From: Lachnospiraceae bacterium
GTDB lineage: Bacteria; Bacillota; Clostridia; Lachnospirales; Lachnospiraceae
Length of the DNA: 64,000 bases
Assembly: GCA_028693165.1 (NCBI GenBank)
Contig: JAQUVX010000020.1
Coordinates: forward strand, 1-64,000
Reading direction: 5' to 3'
In this document: positions 7,571 to 16,219 of the stretch, one piece after another
Layout: the number at the start of each line of letters is the position of its first letter
How positions within the stretch are numbered: position 1 is the first letter of the stretch
Notes under the pieces: generated by a model
Databases searched by the model: none
What the model was told of the DNA's origin: nothing
What the model saw: the letters and a program-made list of their open reading frames with translations, nothing else
Program-made: the position numbers and the translations under genes

Positions 7571-8191
7571 TCATCCCAACATGCTGACGATCTTGACCGG
7601 TGTGCGGTAATTCCAGTTGGAAACCTTGATTCCAGTCTTGTAGGTCGACGCATGGACAATCTGACCGTTGCCGATATACATTGCTACGTGATTCACACCG
7701 GAACCGCTGCCATAAAAGATCAGGTCGCCCGGCTGCATCTGGCTGGAACTGATCGCGGTTCCCTGTCTCGCCTGTTCGCCGGAAGAACGGTTCATGGAAA
7801 CGCCGGCACCGTGCTGCATCACATATCTCACAAATCCGGAACAATCGGCTCCCGTATGCGGGTCATTGCCGCCTGCGCGGTATGGATTTCCCACAAACTG
7901 TAATGCATAGTTCACCAGATTCTGGCGGGCGTTCTGTGCGGATGCAGCAGCGGCCTCTGCTGCCTGAGCCGCCTGCGCAGCAGCCTCAGCCTCTTCCTTC
8001 GCCTTCTGTATTTCCAGATCCGGTCCTGACTCTGAGGTGTTCACTTCCTGCGGAACCAAAAGCACCGCGGATACCACCGGACTCTCCGCCACCAGATTCT
8101 CAGGCTCTGCGTGGGAAACCATTGGAGTTCCCCATGTCATCGTACCTGCTGCCATAATCACTGCTGCTATGTATAAGATAGATTTCTTCAT
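7571..8191 (-). CDS. Secreted NlpC/P60 peptidoglycan endopeptidase
   Basis: A 206-residue secreted protein. Residues 1-28 are a signal peptide, 30-60 a linker, 60-92 an alanine-rich helix, possibly coiled-coil (AEAAAQAAQAAEAAAA), and 93-206 an NlpC/P60 domain with Cys117 in ADCSGF, His168 in NHVAMY and His180. Such enzymes cut within peptidoglycan stem peptides. The start is the ATG after TTGGAG, 11 codons inside the longest frame. It stands alone with its own promoter and terminator; a WalR-like box lies in its leader, in keeping with control of wall hydrolases by cell-wall stress signals. Confidence 0.9.
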   Translation of the reverse strand: MKKSILYIAAVIMAAGTMTWGTPMVSHAEPENLVAESPVVSAVLLVPQEVNTSESGPDLEIQKAKEEAEAAAQAAQAAEAAAASAQNARQNLVNYALQFVGNPYRAGGNDPHTGADCSGFVRYVMQHGAGVSMNRSSGEQARQGTAISSSQMQPGDLIFYGSGSGVNHVAMYIGNGQIVHASTYKTGIKVSNWNYRTPVKIVSMLG

Positions 8192-8227
8192 CAATTCGCT
8201 CCAATCATTAACTTTATGTCTCAAAAT

Positions 8228-8244
8228 ATTACATAAGTGTTACA
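8228..8244 (-). promoter_or_regulatory. WalR (YycF)-like box in the nlpC leader
   Basis: On the minus strand TGTAAC, 5 bases, TGTAAT matches the published WalR consensus TGTWAH-N5-TGTWAH at every position. It lies just downstream of the predicted start point, where a bound regulator would be expected to repress rather than activate. Inferred from Bacillus/Staphylococcus knowledge. Confidence 0.55.
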
Positions 8245-8258
8245 TATGTTACGAGCCT

Positions 8259-8287
8259 ATTATACACAGTCCGCCTGGAAAGGTCAA
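8259..8287 (-). promoter_or_regulatory. Promoter of the NlpC/P60 gene
   Basis: TTGACC, 17 bases, TATAAT on the minus strand, 68 bases upstream of the start codon: a near-consensus sigma-A promoter. Confidence 0.8.
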
Positions 8288-8342
8288 GTAGTCTCGCTTA
8301 TTTTTTACATTTTGTTAATAATTGAAATATTTTATTCACATC

Positions 8343-8852
8343 TTATCGCCGTGGTCCCTGCACAAACCACATAATCAAAATCACAAGACCGATCACCGGC
8401 AGAAGCGGGATGACCAGACTTAAAAGACCTGTCACAATCGTGATGACAAGTATTACGATACCAACCACCAGCAAGATCCCGGCCAGCTTCCAGTACCATT
8501 TGTTTAAATCATAATAATGAATCCCGCCCTGATTCCCGGTGCGCTGCGGATCCTCCGCCTGTGTCTGGCTGCGCCCCTCCCGGGATGTCTCCGCGTAGCC
8601 GCCGTAATATCCGGTTCCGGAACGGTATTCATCGTAGCTTCCTTCCTCTGCTCCCGGCGTCGTATCCATAATCGTGCGCGCAATCAGACGCGGATCGCCC
8701 AGTTCTTCCATGATCTCGGCTTCCGTCCGTCCTTTTTGCTGCTCTGTGCCAATATAATCCTGATAATACTGAAGATTGTCCCGCACCACTGCCGGTGGGA
8801 CATTGCCGGAAAGCGCACTCTGCAAACCTTGCAGAAATTCTTCTCTACCCAT
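8343..8852 (-). CDS. HAAS/DUF1700-type membrane protein
   Basis: A 169-residue protein. Residues 1-60 match the helical HAAS/DUF1700 domain (REEFLQGLQSAL, then LQYYQDYI and EIMEELGDP). A Gly/Tyr-rich hydrophilic linker follows, and the last ~50 residues form two closely spaced membrane segments ending in WFVQGPRR. In other Firmicutes such proteins often pair with PadR-type regulators; none is here. The ATG after GAGGAGAG is chosen over a TTG that would overlap the fbp stop codon. It begins 15 bases after fbp and is probably co-transcribed. Function unknown. Confidence 0.75.
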   Translation of the reverse strand: MGREEFLQGLQSALSGNVPPAVVRDNLQYYQDYIGTEQQKGRTEAEIMEELGDPRLIARTIMDTTPGAEEGSYDEYRSGTGYYGGYAETSREGRSQTQAEDPQRTGNQGGIHYYDLNKWYWKLAGILLVVGIVILVITIVTGLLSLVIPLLPVIGLVILIMWFVQGPRR

Positions 8853-8866
8853 GTATCTCTCCTCAC

Positions 8867-10804
8867 TCAATCTGCCTGTTCCTTGACATCGCCGCGGCGG
8901 AATGCTGCCACCAGCTCGGTCAAGTCGTCAATCCGTTCCCGAAGCTCCACACCTTTATCTGTATGTGCCACCATGACACGATTCTTTACCTTTTCCACAA
9001 TGGACAGCTTCGGCGAATTCTCCTGCCCCGGATCAAATGGCTTATGCTCTGCGAGCGCCAGATGGCGGGAGTTGTAGATCAGGGTGTAGCCCGCGATACC
9101 CGTGTGCTTCTGATAGGCTTTGGACAGACCGCCGTCGATGACAAACAGTTTGCCGTTGGCCTTGATCGGAGTCTCGCCGTCCTTGATCTTGACCGGAACG
9201 TGACCGTTGATGATGTGGGATCCGGTCTTTGGAAGGCCAAACTCCTCCAGAATCCGGTCGCAGACTTCCTCCTTCTGGCTCAGCTGATAATAAGGATTCA
9301 TCAGTTCCTTGTGGGTCGCGCGATCCTCCACAAAATAATGCTCGAATGTGGTCATCCGATCCTTGCCGAATACCGGCGACTTGGCTCCGCACCACAGATA
9401 CCACATAAAGTCCCGCGCGTGCTCCTTCTCCGGATGCTCCTCGTCCAGAAAATACGCCTTGTGAATCTGTTCACCGATGTAATCCATCAGCTTCCGTCCG
9501 GCCAGTGCTTCTCCATCGCAGATCATGTCCTCAAAGCTGCCGTCCGCCCGCATTGGAATGCAGCCGTGATAGAGCAGATTGTTGTTGATCGTCTTGTACA
9601 AAGCCCCGTGTGAATAGAGAAAACGAATATGCTTGTGAAGCAGGTCGCTGTGCATGAAGGAAAGCACCAGCGTGTGGAGCAATTCCTCCTCCTCCTTCGT
9701 CATCTTCAGCGGATTGCGCGGATCGATGGTCGGGAAGCACATATCCAGCATCGTATATTCTTTCTCCTGAATCCTGACTGTGCCCTTCTTGTAATCAATC
9801 GCTTCCAGAAGCAGCCGGTCGTCCATCTTGTAGCCCGGATGCCGCTTGATGATCTGTCCCTCCACCTTAAGCTGGAGAATGGCGATCGCTTTGTGCATCT
9901 TCGCCGCCAGCCCCGGATCTACCGCATCATAGATATTCTGATCCAGAATCTTCGGTGTAAACCGCTCACACGGATCCTCCCGATATATCCTCGCCGCAAA
10001 CATGGACAGCGGGCGCAGGTTGATGCCGTAGCCGTCCTCCAATACATCGAAGCTGTTGTAGCTGATCGCAATGCGCAGCACGTTGCACACGCACGCCGCA
10101 TTGCCGGTGGCCGCCCCCATCCAGGAGATATCGTGGTTGCCCCACTGGATATCCACATCATGGAACTGCATCAGCTCATTCATAATGATATCCGCCCGCG
10201 GTCCGCGGTCAAAAATATCACCGATAATATGCAGGCTGTCCACGGTCAGATTCTGAATCAGCTCGCACAGTGCCACAATAAACTTGTCCGTCACCTGCGT
10301 GTCGATAATCGACCGGATAATCTCCCCGTAGTATACCCGTTTATTCTCATCATTATAATCCACATGCAGCAGTTCATCAATGACATAGGCAAATTCCTTC
10401 GGCATCTTTTTGCGGACCTTGGAACGGGTATATTTGGAGGACACCTCCTTGCAGATCTGTACCAGCCGGTTCATGGTGATCCGCTGCCAGTCCTCGGTAT
10501 TTCGTCCCTCCTGGGTAAGTCTTGCCATATTGCGGTCCGGATAATAGATCAGGTTCGCAAGCTCCACCTGCTCCTCCTCCGGAATAATATGTCCAAAGGT
10601 TTCTTTAATCTTATCTCGAATAATGCCGGACGCACTGCGAAGCAGATAGATAAATGCCTCGTACTCCCCGTGCAGGTCACTGAAGAAATATTCGGTTCCC
10701 TTCGGAAGTCCACAGATCGCTTTCAGATTGATAATCTCACTGGAAGCAGCTTTTACACTTGGATACTCCCGCGCCAACAGTTTCAAATAGGCCAGATCTC
10801 TCAT
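8867..10804 (-). CDS. fbp: Class III fructose-1,6-bisphosphatase
   Basis: A 645-residue class III fructose-1,6-bisphosphatase, the Mn-dependent gluconeogenic enzyme of Firmicutes that converts fructose 1,6-bisphosphate to fructose 6-phosphate. The metallophosphatase signature is intact: FSDLHGEYEAF near residue 41, GDIFDRGP near 196, and WGNHDISW near 222. The length is that of the family, which is unrelated in sequence to class I enzymes. The start follows GGAGG by 6 bases. It is transcribed divergently from the metallo-beta-lactamase-fold gene and leads into the HAAS membrane protein gene. Confidence 0.96.
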   Translation of the reverse strand: MRDLAYLKLLAREYPSVKAASSEIINLKAICGLPKGTEYFFSDLHGEYEAFIYLLRSASGIIRDKIKETFGHIIPEEEQVELANLIYYPDRNMARLTQEGRNTEDWQRITMNRLVQICKEVSSKYTRSKVRKKMPKEFAYVIDELLHVDYNDENKRVYYGEIIRSIIDTQVTDKFIVALCELIQNLTVDSLHIIGDIFDRGPRADIIMNELMQFHDVDIQWGNHDISWMGAATGNAACVCNVLRIAISYNSFDVLEDGYGINLRPLSMFAARIYREDPCERFTPKILDQNIYDAVDPGLAAKMHKAIAILQLKVEGQIIKRHPGYKMDDRLLLEAIDYKKGTVRIQEKEYTMLDMCFPTIDPRNPLKMTKEEEELLHTLVLSFMHSDLLHKHIRFLYSHGALYKTINNNLLYHGCIPMRADGSFEDMICDGEALAGRKLMDYIGEQIHKAYFLDEEHPEKEHARDFMWYLWCGAKSPVFGKDRMTTFEHYFVEDRATHKELMNPYYQLSQKEEVCDRILEEFGLPKTGSHIINGHVPVKIKDGETPIKANGKLFVIDGGLSKAYQKHTGIAGYTLIYNSRHLALAEHKPFDPGQENSPKLSIVEKVKNRVMVAHTDKGVELRERIDDLTELVAAFRRGDVKEQAD

Positions 10805-10898
10805 AATTTTACCTCCACAGTTGCAATTCTCTTCATTTTATAGTACCATATTCTCGAATAAATGGAAAGTTCTATTCCACGCACAAAGGAGTAAGTTT

Positions 10899-11702
10899 AT
10901 GGAACAGTTATATGTATTCGGCACCGGCAATGCCGCTGCGACGCATTATTACAATACCTGCTTTGCCATCCGTGACGGTGAGAAGATTTTCATGGTAGAT
11001 ACCGGCGGCGGCAATGGAATCCTGCGCATCCTGGAAGACATGAAGATCCGCTATGAGCAGATTCACGACATTTTCATTACCCATGAACACACGGATCACC
11101 TGCTCGGTGTGGTCTGGCTTGTCCGCTTCATCGCCACCCGGATGTTAAACGGCACCTATGACGGCGAGCTGAACATCTACTGCCATGACGGCCTGGTTTC
11201 CACCATCGACACCTTCTGCCGCCTGACCCTGCAGGGCAAATTCTACAAGATGATCGGCGACCGCATCCATCTGATCCCGGTTCGCGACGGTGAAACCCGC
11301 CACATCCTGGATTATGATGTGACCTTTTTCGACATTCATTCCACCAAGGCGAGACAATTCGGCTTTACCACCACGCTCAAGAACGGCAAGCGGCTTACCT
11401 GCGCCGGGGATGAGCCTTACAACACCGCCTGTGCCCCTTATGTGGAGGGCAGTGACTGGCTGCTGCACGAGGCATTCTGCCTGTACGGCGAGCGCGAGCG
11501 GTTCAAACCTTACGAGAAGCATCACAGCACGGTCAAGGATGCCTGCGAGCTGGCCGAACAGCTTCACATCGGCAGTCTCATCCTGTGGCACACCGAGGAC
11601 AAGTCCGCCGGCCGCCGCAAGGAGCTGTACCTGGCAGAAGGAACGCAGTATTATCACGGAAACTTATACGTTCCGGATGACCGTGAAATCATAGAATTAT
11701 AG
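10899..11702 (+). CDS. Metallo-beta-lactamase-fold hydrolase
   Basis: A 267-residue cytoplasmic protein of the metallo-beta-lactamase fold, closest in layout to the RNase Z-like branch. The zinc signature THEHTDH is near residues 63-69, a further metal Asp lies in CAGDEPYN, and a His near the C-terminus in ILWHTED. The start follows AAAGGAG; the upstream open frame has no binding site. Short length and absent exosite argue against a true tRNase Z, so the substrate is open. It is divergent from fbp, sharing a 94-base promoter region. Confidence 0.8.
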   Translation: MEQLYVFGTGNAAATHYYNTCFAIRDGEKIFMVDTGGGNGILRILEDMKIRYEQIHDIFITHEHTDHLLGVVWLVRFIATRMLNGTYDGELNIYCHDGLVSTIDTFCRLTLQGKFYKMIGDRIHLIPVRDGETRHILDYDVTFFDIHSTKARQFGFTTTLKNGKRLTCAGDEPYNTACAPYVEGSDWLLHEAFCLYGERERFKPYEKHHSTVKDACELAEQLHIGSLILWHTEDKSAGRRKELYLAEGTQYYHGNLYVPDDREIIEL

Positions 11703-11717
11703 GCTTTACCATGCATA

Positions 11718-11780
11718 ATCGCCCTGCATCTCCCATATGTTTTTCATATCAGGTTCTATTTGGGAGGTTTCAGGGCGATG
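11718..11780 (+). promoter_or_regulatory. Hairpin sequestering the start region of the M23 gene
   Basis: The transcript between the two plus-strand genes can form a 9-bp perfect outer stem (ATCGCCCTG with CAGGGCGAT) and a 5-bp inner stem (CTCCC with GGGAG). The inner right arm contains the ribosome binding site GGGAGG and the outer right arm contains A and T of the start codon. The loop holds a further small hairpin. It would block translation unless opened. Confidence 0.6.
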
Positions 11781-12836
11781 ATTTTCAGGAAAATAAATCA
11801 CATTTCACTTCTGATCGGCACAGAGCTTCTTACGCTTTCCTGCCTGCTGATTCTATTACTTTGCCCTCCGGCTTCTCCATCGCAATCCTCCAAGGCCAGC
11901 TCCTCCAACGCAAAGAAAACGATCCAATGGGTCGATTTTGACGTGACCTCCGAAGCACTGGGACAGGCGCTTCGCCTCGATGTGGACAGTTACAAGCAGA
12001 CACCGCATCTGAACTGGATTGAACTTCTGGCTTATCTGGGCGCACGCTACGGCGGTGATTTCTCCCGCTATCGCTCCAAAGATATGGACGATCTGGCAGA
12101 AAAGCTAACAGGCGGAGCATCCATGGAAACGCTGACGGACGGCATGTCCTACTATTCTTACTATCTGGAAGCCTACCAGGCGGTTCTCGGCGGCATGGTC
12201 GGACTCTACGAAATCCAGATTCCCAATGAGGCAGATCCAAATGCTGCTCCCGTCTGGGTCACAAAATACGGGCTGAAAGCCTTCTCCCCCATTGCCAGAC
12301 ATTTTCCCTACCATGATTTTGATGATTTCGGCGTGGCACGCAGCTATGGCTTCCGCAGACAGCACCTCGGACACGATTTGATGGGCCAGGTGGGAACCCC
12401 GGTGATCTGTGTCGAGTCCGGCTATGTGGAGGCGATCGGCTGGAACCAGTACGGCGGCTGGCGGCTCGGAATCCGCAGCTTCGACAAGAAACGCTATTAC
12501 TATTACGCACATCTGCGCAAAAATTATCCTTACCACAAATCGCTCCAGGAGGGCAGCGTGGTGCAGGCCGGAGATGTCATCGGATATCTGGGACGCACCG
12601 GCTACAGCCGGACTGAGAACACCAACAACATCGATGATCCGCACCTGCATTTCGGTATGCAGCTCATCTTCGACGAATCCCAAAAGGATGGAAATCACGA
12701 GATCTGGATCAACTGTTATGAAATCACCAAATTTCTGACCCTCAATCGCTCGGAAACACTCAAGAATCAGGAAACGAAAGAATACGACCGTATCTACCAA
12801 ATGAAAGACCCCGCCATTCCCGGCGGGGTCAAATAA
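11778..12836 (+). CDS. Membrane-anchored M23 peptidase (LytM-like)
   Basis: A 352-residue protein. Residues 10-30 are a membrane anchor or uncleaved signal; 50-160 are a helical region of unknown role; the M23 domain covers about 190-300 with His196 and Asp200 (HLGHD), His245 (YAH) and HLH at 289-291. Such zinc enzymes cut peptidoglycan cross-bridges, and in clostridia some act on the forespore or on mother-cell wall. All metal ligands are present, so it should be active. The ATG is chosen rather than a TTG 18 bases upstream that overlaps the binding site. A terminator stem overlaps the last codons. Confidence 0.85.
   Translation: MIFRKINHISLLIGTELLTLSCLLILLLCPPASPSQSSKASSSNAKKTIQWVDFDVTSEALGQALRLDVDSYKQTPHLNWIELLAYLGARYGGDFSRYRSKDMDDLAEKLTGGASMETLTDGMSYYSYYLEAYQAVLGGMVGLYEIQIPNEADPNAAPVWVTKYGLKAFSPIARHFPYHDFDDFGVARSYGFRRQHLGHDLMGQVGTPVICVESGYVEAIGWNQYGGWRLGIRSFDKKRYYYYAHLRKNYPYHKSLQEGSVVQAGDVIGYLGRTGYSRTENTNNIDDPHLHFGMQLIFDESQKDGNHEIWINCYEITKFLTLNRSETLKNQETKEYDRIYQMKDPAIPGGVK
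12807..12830. terminator. Bidirectional terminator between convergent genes
   Basis: A perfect 9-bp stem (GACCCCGCC/GGCGGGGTC) with a 6-base loop overlaps the last codons of the M23 gene and faces the convergent wall-binding gene. On the minus strand it is followed by TTTCATTT. Probably stops both transcripts. Confidence 0.75.
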
Positions 12837-12848
12837 ACGTGTATGTCG

Positions 12849-13832
12849 TCAGTCGTTCTTAAGGGAGCCGTCGGCAGCCAGAAGATATCCGTCCGGTGTG
12901 GTCGTACTGCGCAGCATCTCGCCGGACTCCGCACAATAATAGCGCGTGCCGTTCCAGTCGATCCAGCCCGTCTTCATATAACCATTCTCATCGAAGAAAT
13001 ACCACTGGCCCTTGATCTCCTCCCAGTTGTTCTTCGTATAGCTTTTGTCGCTGTGCTGATACCACCAGCCGCCGGCATCATCATGCTGCCAGGCACCGGT
13101 CAGCGGTATGTCTCCTGCCGTTCCGTTTCGGATCGCTTCTGCCTGCTCATTGGACAGTGAGATCACCGCCGACTCGACCCAGTCTCCCTTGTTCTCTTTG
13201 TTGAGGCCATTCACCGGGCGTACCTTTACAGAATAGCTGCCCACTCTGGTCATGGAATTTTTGAAATCATAATGCGTATCCTTCGTCTCCAATATGGAAG
13301 CGCCGACCCCCGCACCGTTGCGATACAGACGTACTTCATAGCTTCCCGCACCGCGAACCTCATCCCAGATCGCATAGCCGCTGTTCGACAAGATTACCTC
13401 TGTCAAATCCGCTACGCTCTCCGCAAGAGAAGGAAGCTTCACCGTGAGCTTCAGCGTCTCCGAAGAGTCCTGCTTCGTCGCCTTCACGTAGGTCGCGCCG
13501 CTCAGCTTCACCGATGATGCCGCCGACAGCGAGAAATAATAACCATCGTCCGCTTTCAGGTAGATGCTGATCTCCGGGATATCCTCCGGCATCCACTCAA
13601 AGCCCGCATTCTCAATCTCATAGTAATCAAAGGAATACTTCCCACCGCGTGTCTCCACCTCAATGTTTTCCTCTCCAAATCGAAGCTCCGGCTGAATATC
13701 CGATTCCACCCGTATATTCACCGAACCAATCTTCTTTCTGCTGGCAGCCATCGCCGGCATCGCCATGCTGACTGCAAGTGCCGCAGCCGCTAAAACAAAC
13801 CCTGTAGCTTTCCATCTGTTCTTCACAGCCAT
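12849..13832 (-). CDS. Secreted protein with C-terminal wall-binding repeats
   Basis: A 327-residue secreted protein. Residues 1-29 are a signal peptide ending AMA. Residues 35-220 are beta-rich, the second half resembling fibronectin type III. Residues 240-327 contain choline-binding-type repeats (GAWQHDDAGGWWYQ, NNWEEIKGQWYFFDENGYMKTGW), which hold proteins on teichoic acid in other Firmicutes. No catalytic domain is recognised, so it may be a binding or structural protein. GGGGGA directly abuts the ATG; a GTG two codons on has better spacing and may be the true start. It has its own promoter and shares a terminator with the M23 gene. Confidence 0.8.
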   Translation of the reverse strand: MAVKNRWKATGFVLAAAALAVSMAMPAMAASRKKIGSVNIRVESDIQPELRFGEENIEVETRGGKYSFDYYEIENAGFEWMPEDIPEISIYLKADDGYYFSLSAASSVKLSGATYVKATKQDSSETLKLTVKLPSLAESVADLTEVILSNSGYAIWDEVRGAGSYEVRLYRNGAGVGASILETKDTHYDFKNSMTRVGSYSVKVRPVNGLNKENKGDWVESAVISLSNEQAEAIRNGTAGDIPLTGAWQHDDAGGWWYQHSDKSYTKNNWEEIKGQWYFFDENGYMKTGWIDWNGTRYYCAESGEMLRSTTTPDGYLLAADGSLKND

Positions 13833-13868
13833 TCCCCCATCTTGTTTTTTCTGATACTGTCTGACGCC

Positions 13869-13885
13869 GCAATATTGAATATTGC
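13869..13885. promoter_or_regulatory. 17-bp palindrome in the leader of the wall-binding gene
   Basis: GCAATATT-G-AATATTGC is an 8+1+8 perfect palindrome between the predicted start point and the start codon. It may be an operator. No regulator family is assigned. Confidence 0.45.
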
Positions 13886-13903
13886 TTCCAATCCACTATA
13901 TTC

Positions 13904-13932
13904 ACTCTATTACATTCCCCTATTCCTGTCAA
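13904..13932 (-). promoter_or_regulatory. Promoter of the wall-binding gene
   Basis: TTGACA, 17 bases, TAGAGT on the minus strand, about 70 bases upstream of the start codon. The -35 is perfect, the -10 is weaker. Confidence 0.6.
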
Positions 13933-13988
13933 GACAGTTTCCTAATTTGTAATTTCTCTTTCTAAAATTGTAAGGGGTTCTCCGAACG

Positions 13989-14034
13989 GAAAAAGTGCTG
14001 TGCGACAGCCAGCTTCCGGCCATCACACAGCACT
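13989..14034 (-). terminator. Terminator of rny
   Basis: A perfect 9-bp stem (AGTGCTGTG/CACAGCACT) beginning 47 bases after the rny stop codon and followed on the minus strand by TTTTT. Typical intrinsic terminator. Confidence 0.9.
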
Positions 14035-14081
14035 CTATTCATTTTTCATTGACACTTCATCAAACACTCTGTTTCAAACAA

Positions 14082-15626
14082 TTACTTCGCATAATCGGTT
14101 GCACGGGATTCCCGGATTACATTAACCTTAATCTGTCCCGGATACTCCAGCTCATCTTCGATGCGCTTGGAAATATCACGTGCCATCAGTACCATATCGT
14201 CATCGGTTACTTGCTCCGGCACTACCATGATTCTGACTTCCCTGCCCGCCTGAATTGCAAAAGACTTATCCACACCCTTAAAGGAATTGGTAATATCTTC
14301 CAGCTGTTTCAGTCTGTTTGTATATGTCTCCAGAGTCTCACGTCTTGCGCCAGGTCTTGCCGCGGAAATAGTATCTGCAGCCTGTACCAGACAGGCAATC
14401 AAGCTCTGTGGCTCAACATCGCCATGATGAGATTCTACCGCATTGATTACAATCGGGGACTCTTTGTATTTTCTACAAAGGTCCGAACCGAGCTGTACAT
14501 GGGAGCCTTCCATCTCATGGTCAATGGATTTACCAATGTCATGTAATAAACCGGCACGCTTCGCCATACGGACATCGACTCCAACCTCAGCCGCAAGCAG
14601 TCCTGCTAACTGTGCAACCTCCATGGAGTGCTTCAATGCATTCTGTCCATAACTGGTTCTGAATTTCATCTTGCCAAGAAGCTTCACAAGCTCCGGGTGA
14701 ATACCGTGGATACCCACCTCAAGGGTAGCAGCCTCGCCATCTTCCCGCATGTTTGCTTCAACTTCTTTCTGTGCCTTCTCCACCATCTCTTCGATTCTGG
14801 CCGGATGAATCCGTCCATCGACAATCAGGCGTTCCAACGCAATTCTTGCAACTTCACGCCGAATCGGATCAAATCCGGATAATACCACCGCCTCCGGAGT
14901 ATCATCAATAATCAGTTCAACGCCGGTCATGGTCTCAAGAGTACGGATATTCCGTCCCTCACGTCCAATGATACGGCCCTTCATCTCATCATTCGGAAGC
15001 TGTACTACAGATACCGTAGTCTCAGCCACGTGATCCGCTGCACATCTCTGGATGGCAGTAACCACGTAATCTTTCGCCTTCTTATCTGCCTCTTCTTTTG
15101 CCTTGTTCTCCAGCTCTTTGACCATCTTGGCCGTGTCATGCTTGACTTCCGCCTCAACCGATCTGAGCAGATACTCTTTTGCCTGTTCGGAGGTCAAACC
15201 AGAAATACGCTCCAGTTCCTGTATCCCTTTCTCGTACAATGCCTCAACCTCTGCATTGCGCTTGTTCAGGGCTTCCTCCCGGGATGTAACTGCACTTTCC
15301 CGTCGTTCCATTGTTTCTGCTTTTTTGTCTAAATTCTCTTCCTTGCTTAATACTCGTCTTTCATAGCGCTGAAGCTCAGCTCTTCTTTCCTTTGTCTCTT
15401 TATCCAGCTCATTCTTAGTCTTGATCGACTCTTCTTTCGCCTCCAGGAGAGCTTCACGCTTCTTTGTCTCTGCCGTCTTTAACGCTTCATCTATTATCTC
15501 TCTGGCTTTTTCCTCAGCGGTTCCAATCTTCGCTTCATACGTCTTTTTCCGATTGGTAATCGCAAGACCCCAGGTAATAGGCGCCACAACACACAGTGTT
15601 ATTACTACTGCTATTATCGTTGACAC
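14082..15626 (-). CDS. rny: Ribonuclease Y
   Basis: A 514-residue ribonuclease Y, the membrane-anchored endonuclease that starts mRNA decay in many Firmicutes. Residues 1-22 are the membrane anchor, about 28-190 a long charged coiled coil, about 205-270 a KH RNA-binding domain ([15 protein letters not shown]), and about 330-430 an HD domain with HDIGK and later HH. Length is standard. The start is GTG behind AAGGAGG; the binding site itself lies in a small stem (AGGAG-GTG-CTCCT), which may tune translation. It has its own promoter and terminator. Confidence 0.97.
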   Translation of the reverse strand: MSTIIAVVITLCVVAPITWGLAITNRKKTYEAKIGTAEEKAREIIDEALKTAETKKREALLEAKEESIKTKNELDKETKERRAELQRYERRVLSKEENLDKKAETMERRESAVTSREEALNKRNAEVEALYEKGIQELERISGLTSEQAKEYLLRSVEAEVKHDTAKMVKELENKAKEEADKKAKDYVVTAIQRCAADHVAETTVSVVQLPNDEMKGRIIGREGRNIRTLETMTGVELIIDDTPEAVVLSGFDPIRREVARIALERLIVDGRIHPARIEEMVEKAQKEVEANMREDGEAATLEVGIHGIHPELVKLLGKMKFRTSYGQNALKHSMEVAQLAGLLAAEVGVDVRMAKRAGLLHDIGKSIDHEMEGSHVQLGSDLCRKYKESPIVINAVESHHGDVEPQSLIACLVQAADTISAARPGARRETLETYTNRLKQLEDITNSFKGVDKSFAIQAGREVRIMVVPEQVTDDDMVLMARDISKRIEDELEYPGQIKVNVIRESRATDYAK

Positions 15627-15675
15627 AGGAGCACCTCCTTATTTAGTTTTCATTGTACATAAATACAACACTACA

Positions 15676-15704
15676 ATTTTAAACTGTTTTATGCATTATG
15701 TCAA
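15676..15704 (-). promoter_or_regulatory. Promoter of rny
   Basis: TTGACA, 17 bases, TAAAAT on the minus strand, 50 bases upstream of the GTG start. Confidence 0.8.
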
Positions 15705-15760
15705 GTATCTTAGACTCTCAATCGCATTCTTTTAGACACCTTTTCATCACGAACGGAATC

Positions 15761-16219
15761 TCAGAACGTTTCTTCACACATATGCTTCATTGCCTTTCGC
15801 ACCACCTCATAGGAAAATCCCTTTCGGCACAGTGCCGCCGTGACCTTGCGGTACGCGTCCGGCTCCATAAATTCCCCCGGGCGATACCCCTTTTTCTTCA
15901 GATAGGCCTGGATCTGCGCCGTCTCATCTACCGGCGTCTCTTCCAGCCACTGGTCAATCAGCTCTGCCGCAATCCCCTTCCGCTGCAAATCGGCACGGAT
16001 CTGCCGGACGCTCTTTCGCGCCGAATAGACGCGGATATACTTTCCAGCATATGCCGCGTCATCGATATAATGATATTCTTTTAAAAATGAGAGGGCCTCG
16101 TCAATCTCCTTCGGCTCATACTCCCGCTCCGCCAGCTTCTGACGAAGCTCTTTCTCCGTGCGGTCGGAATACTCCAGAAGGAAGAGTGCGCAGTCCCGTA
16201 CACTCTTAGGCTTTCTCAT
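15761..16219 (-). CDS. recX: Regulatory protein RecX
   Basis: A 152-residue RecX, a helical-repeat protein that binds RecA filaments and modulates recombination. Visible are [34 protein letters not shown] and the later KRKGIA-type helical repeat. The length is that of the short bacterial form. Its ATG lies 11 bases inside the end of recA, with AGGGAAG upstream inside recA, so it is translationally coupled and shares the LexA-controlled promoter. Confidence 0.93.
   Translation of the reverse strand: MRKPKSVRDCALFLLEYSDRTEKELRQKLAEREYEPKEIDEALSFLKEYHYIDDAAYAGKYIRVYSARKSVRQIRADLQRKGIAAELIDQWLEETPVDETAQIQAYLKKKGYRPGEFMEPDAYRKVTAALCRKGFSYEVVRKAMKHMCEETF

Noticed and set aside
9629-10843. A 404-codon plus-strand frame opposite fbp.
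   Set aside because: Antisense shadow of the well-conserved fbp gene, without a binding site.
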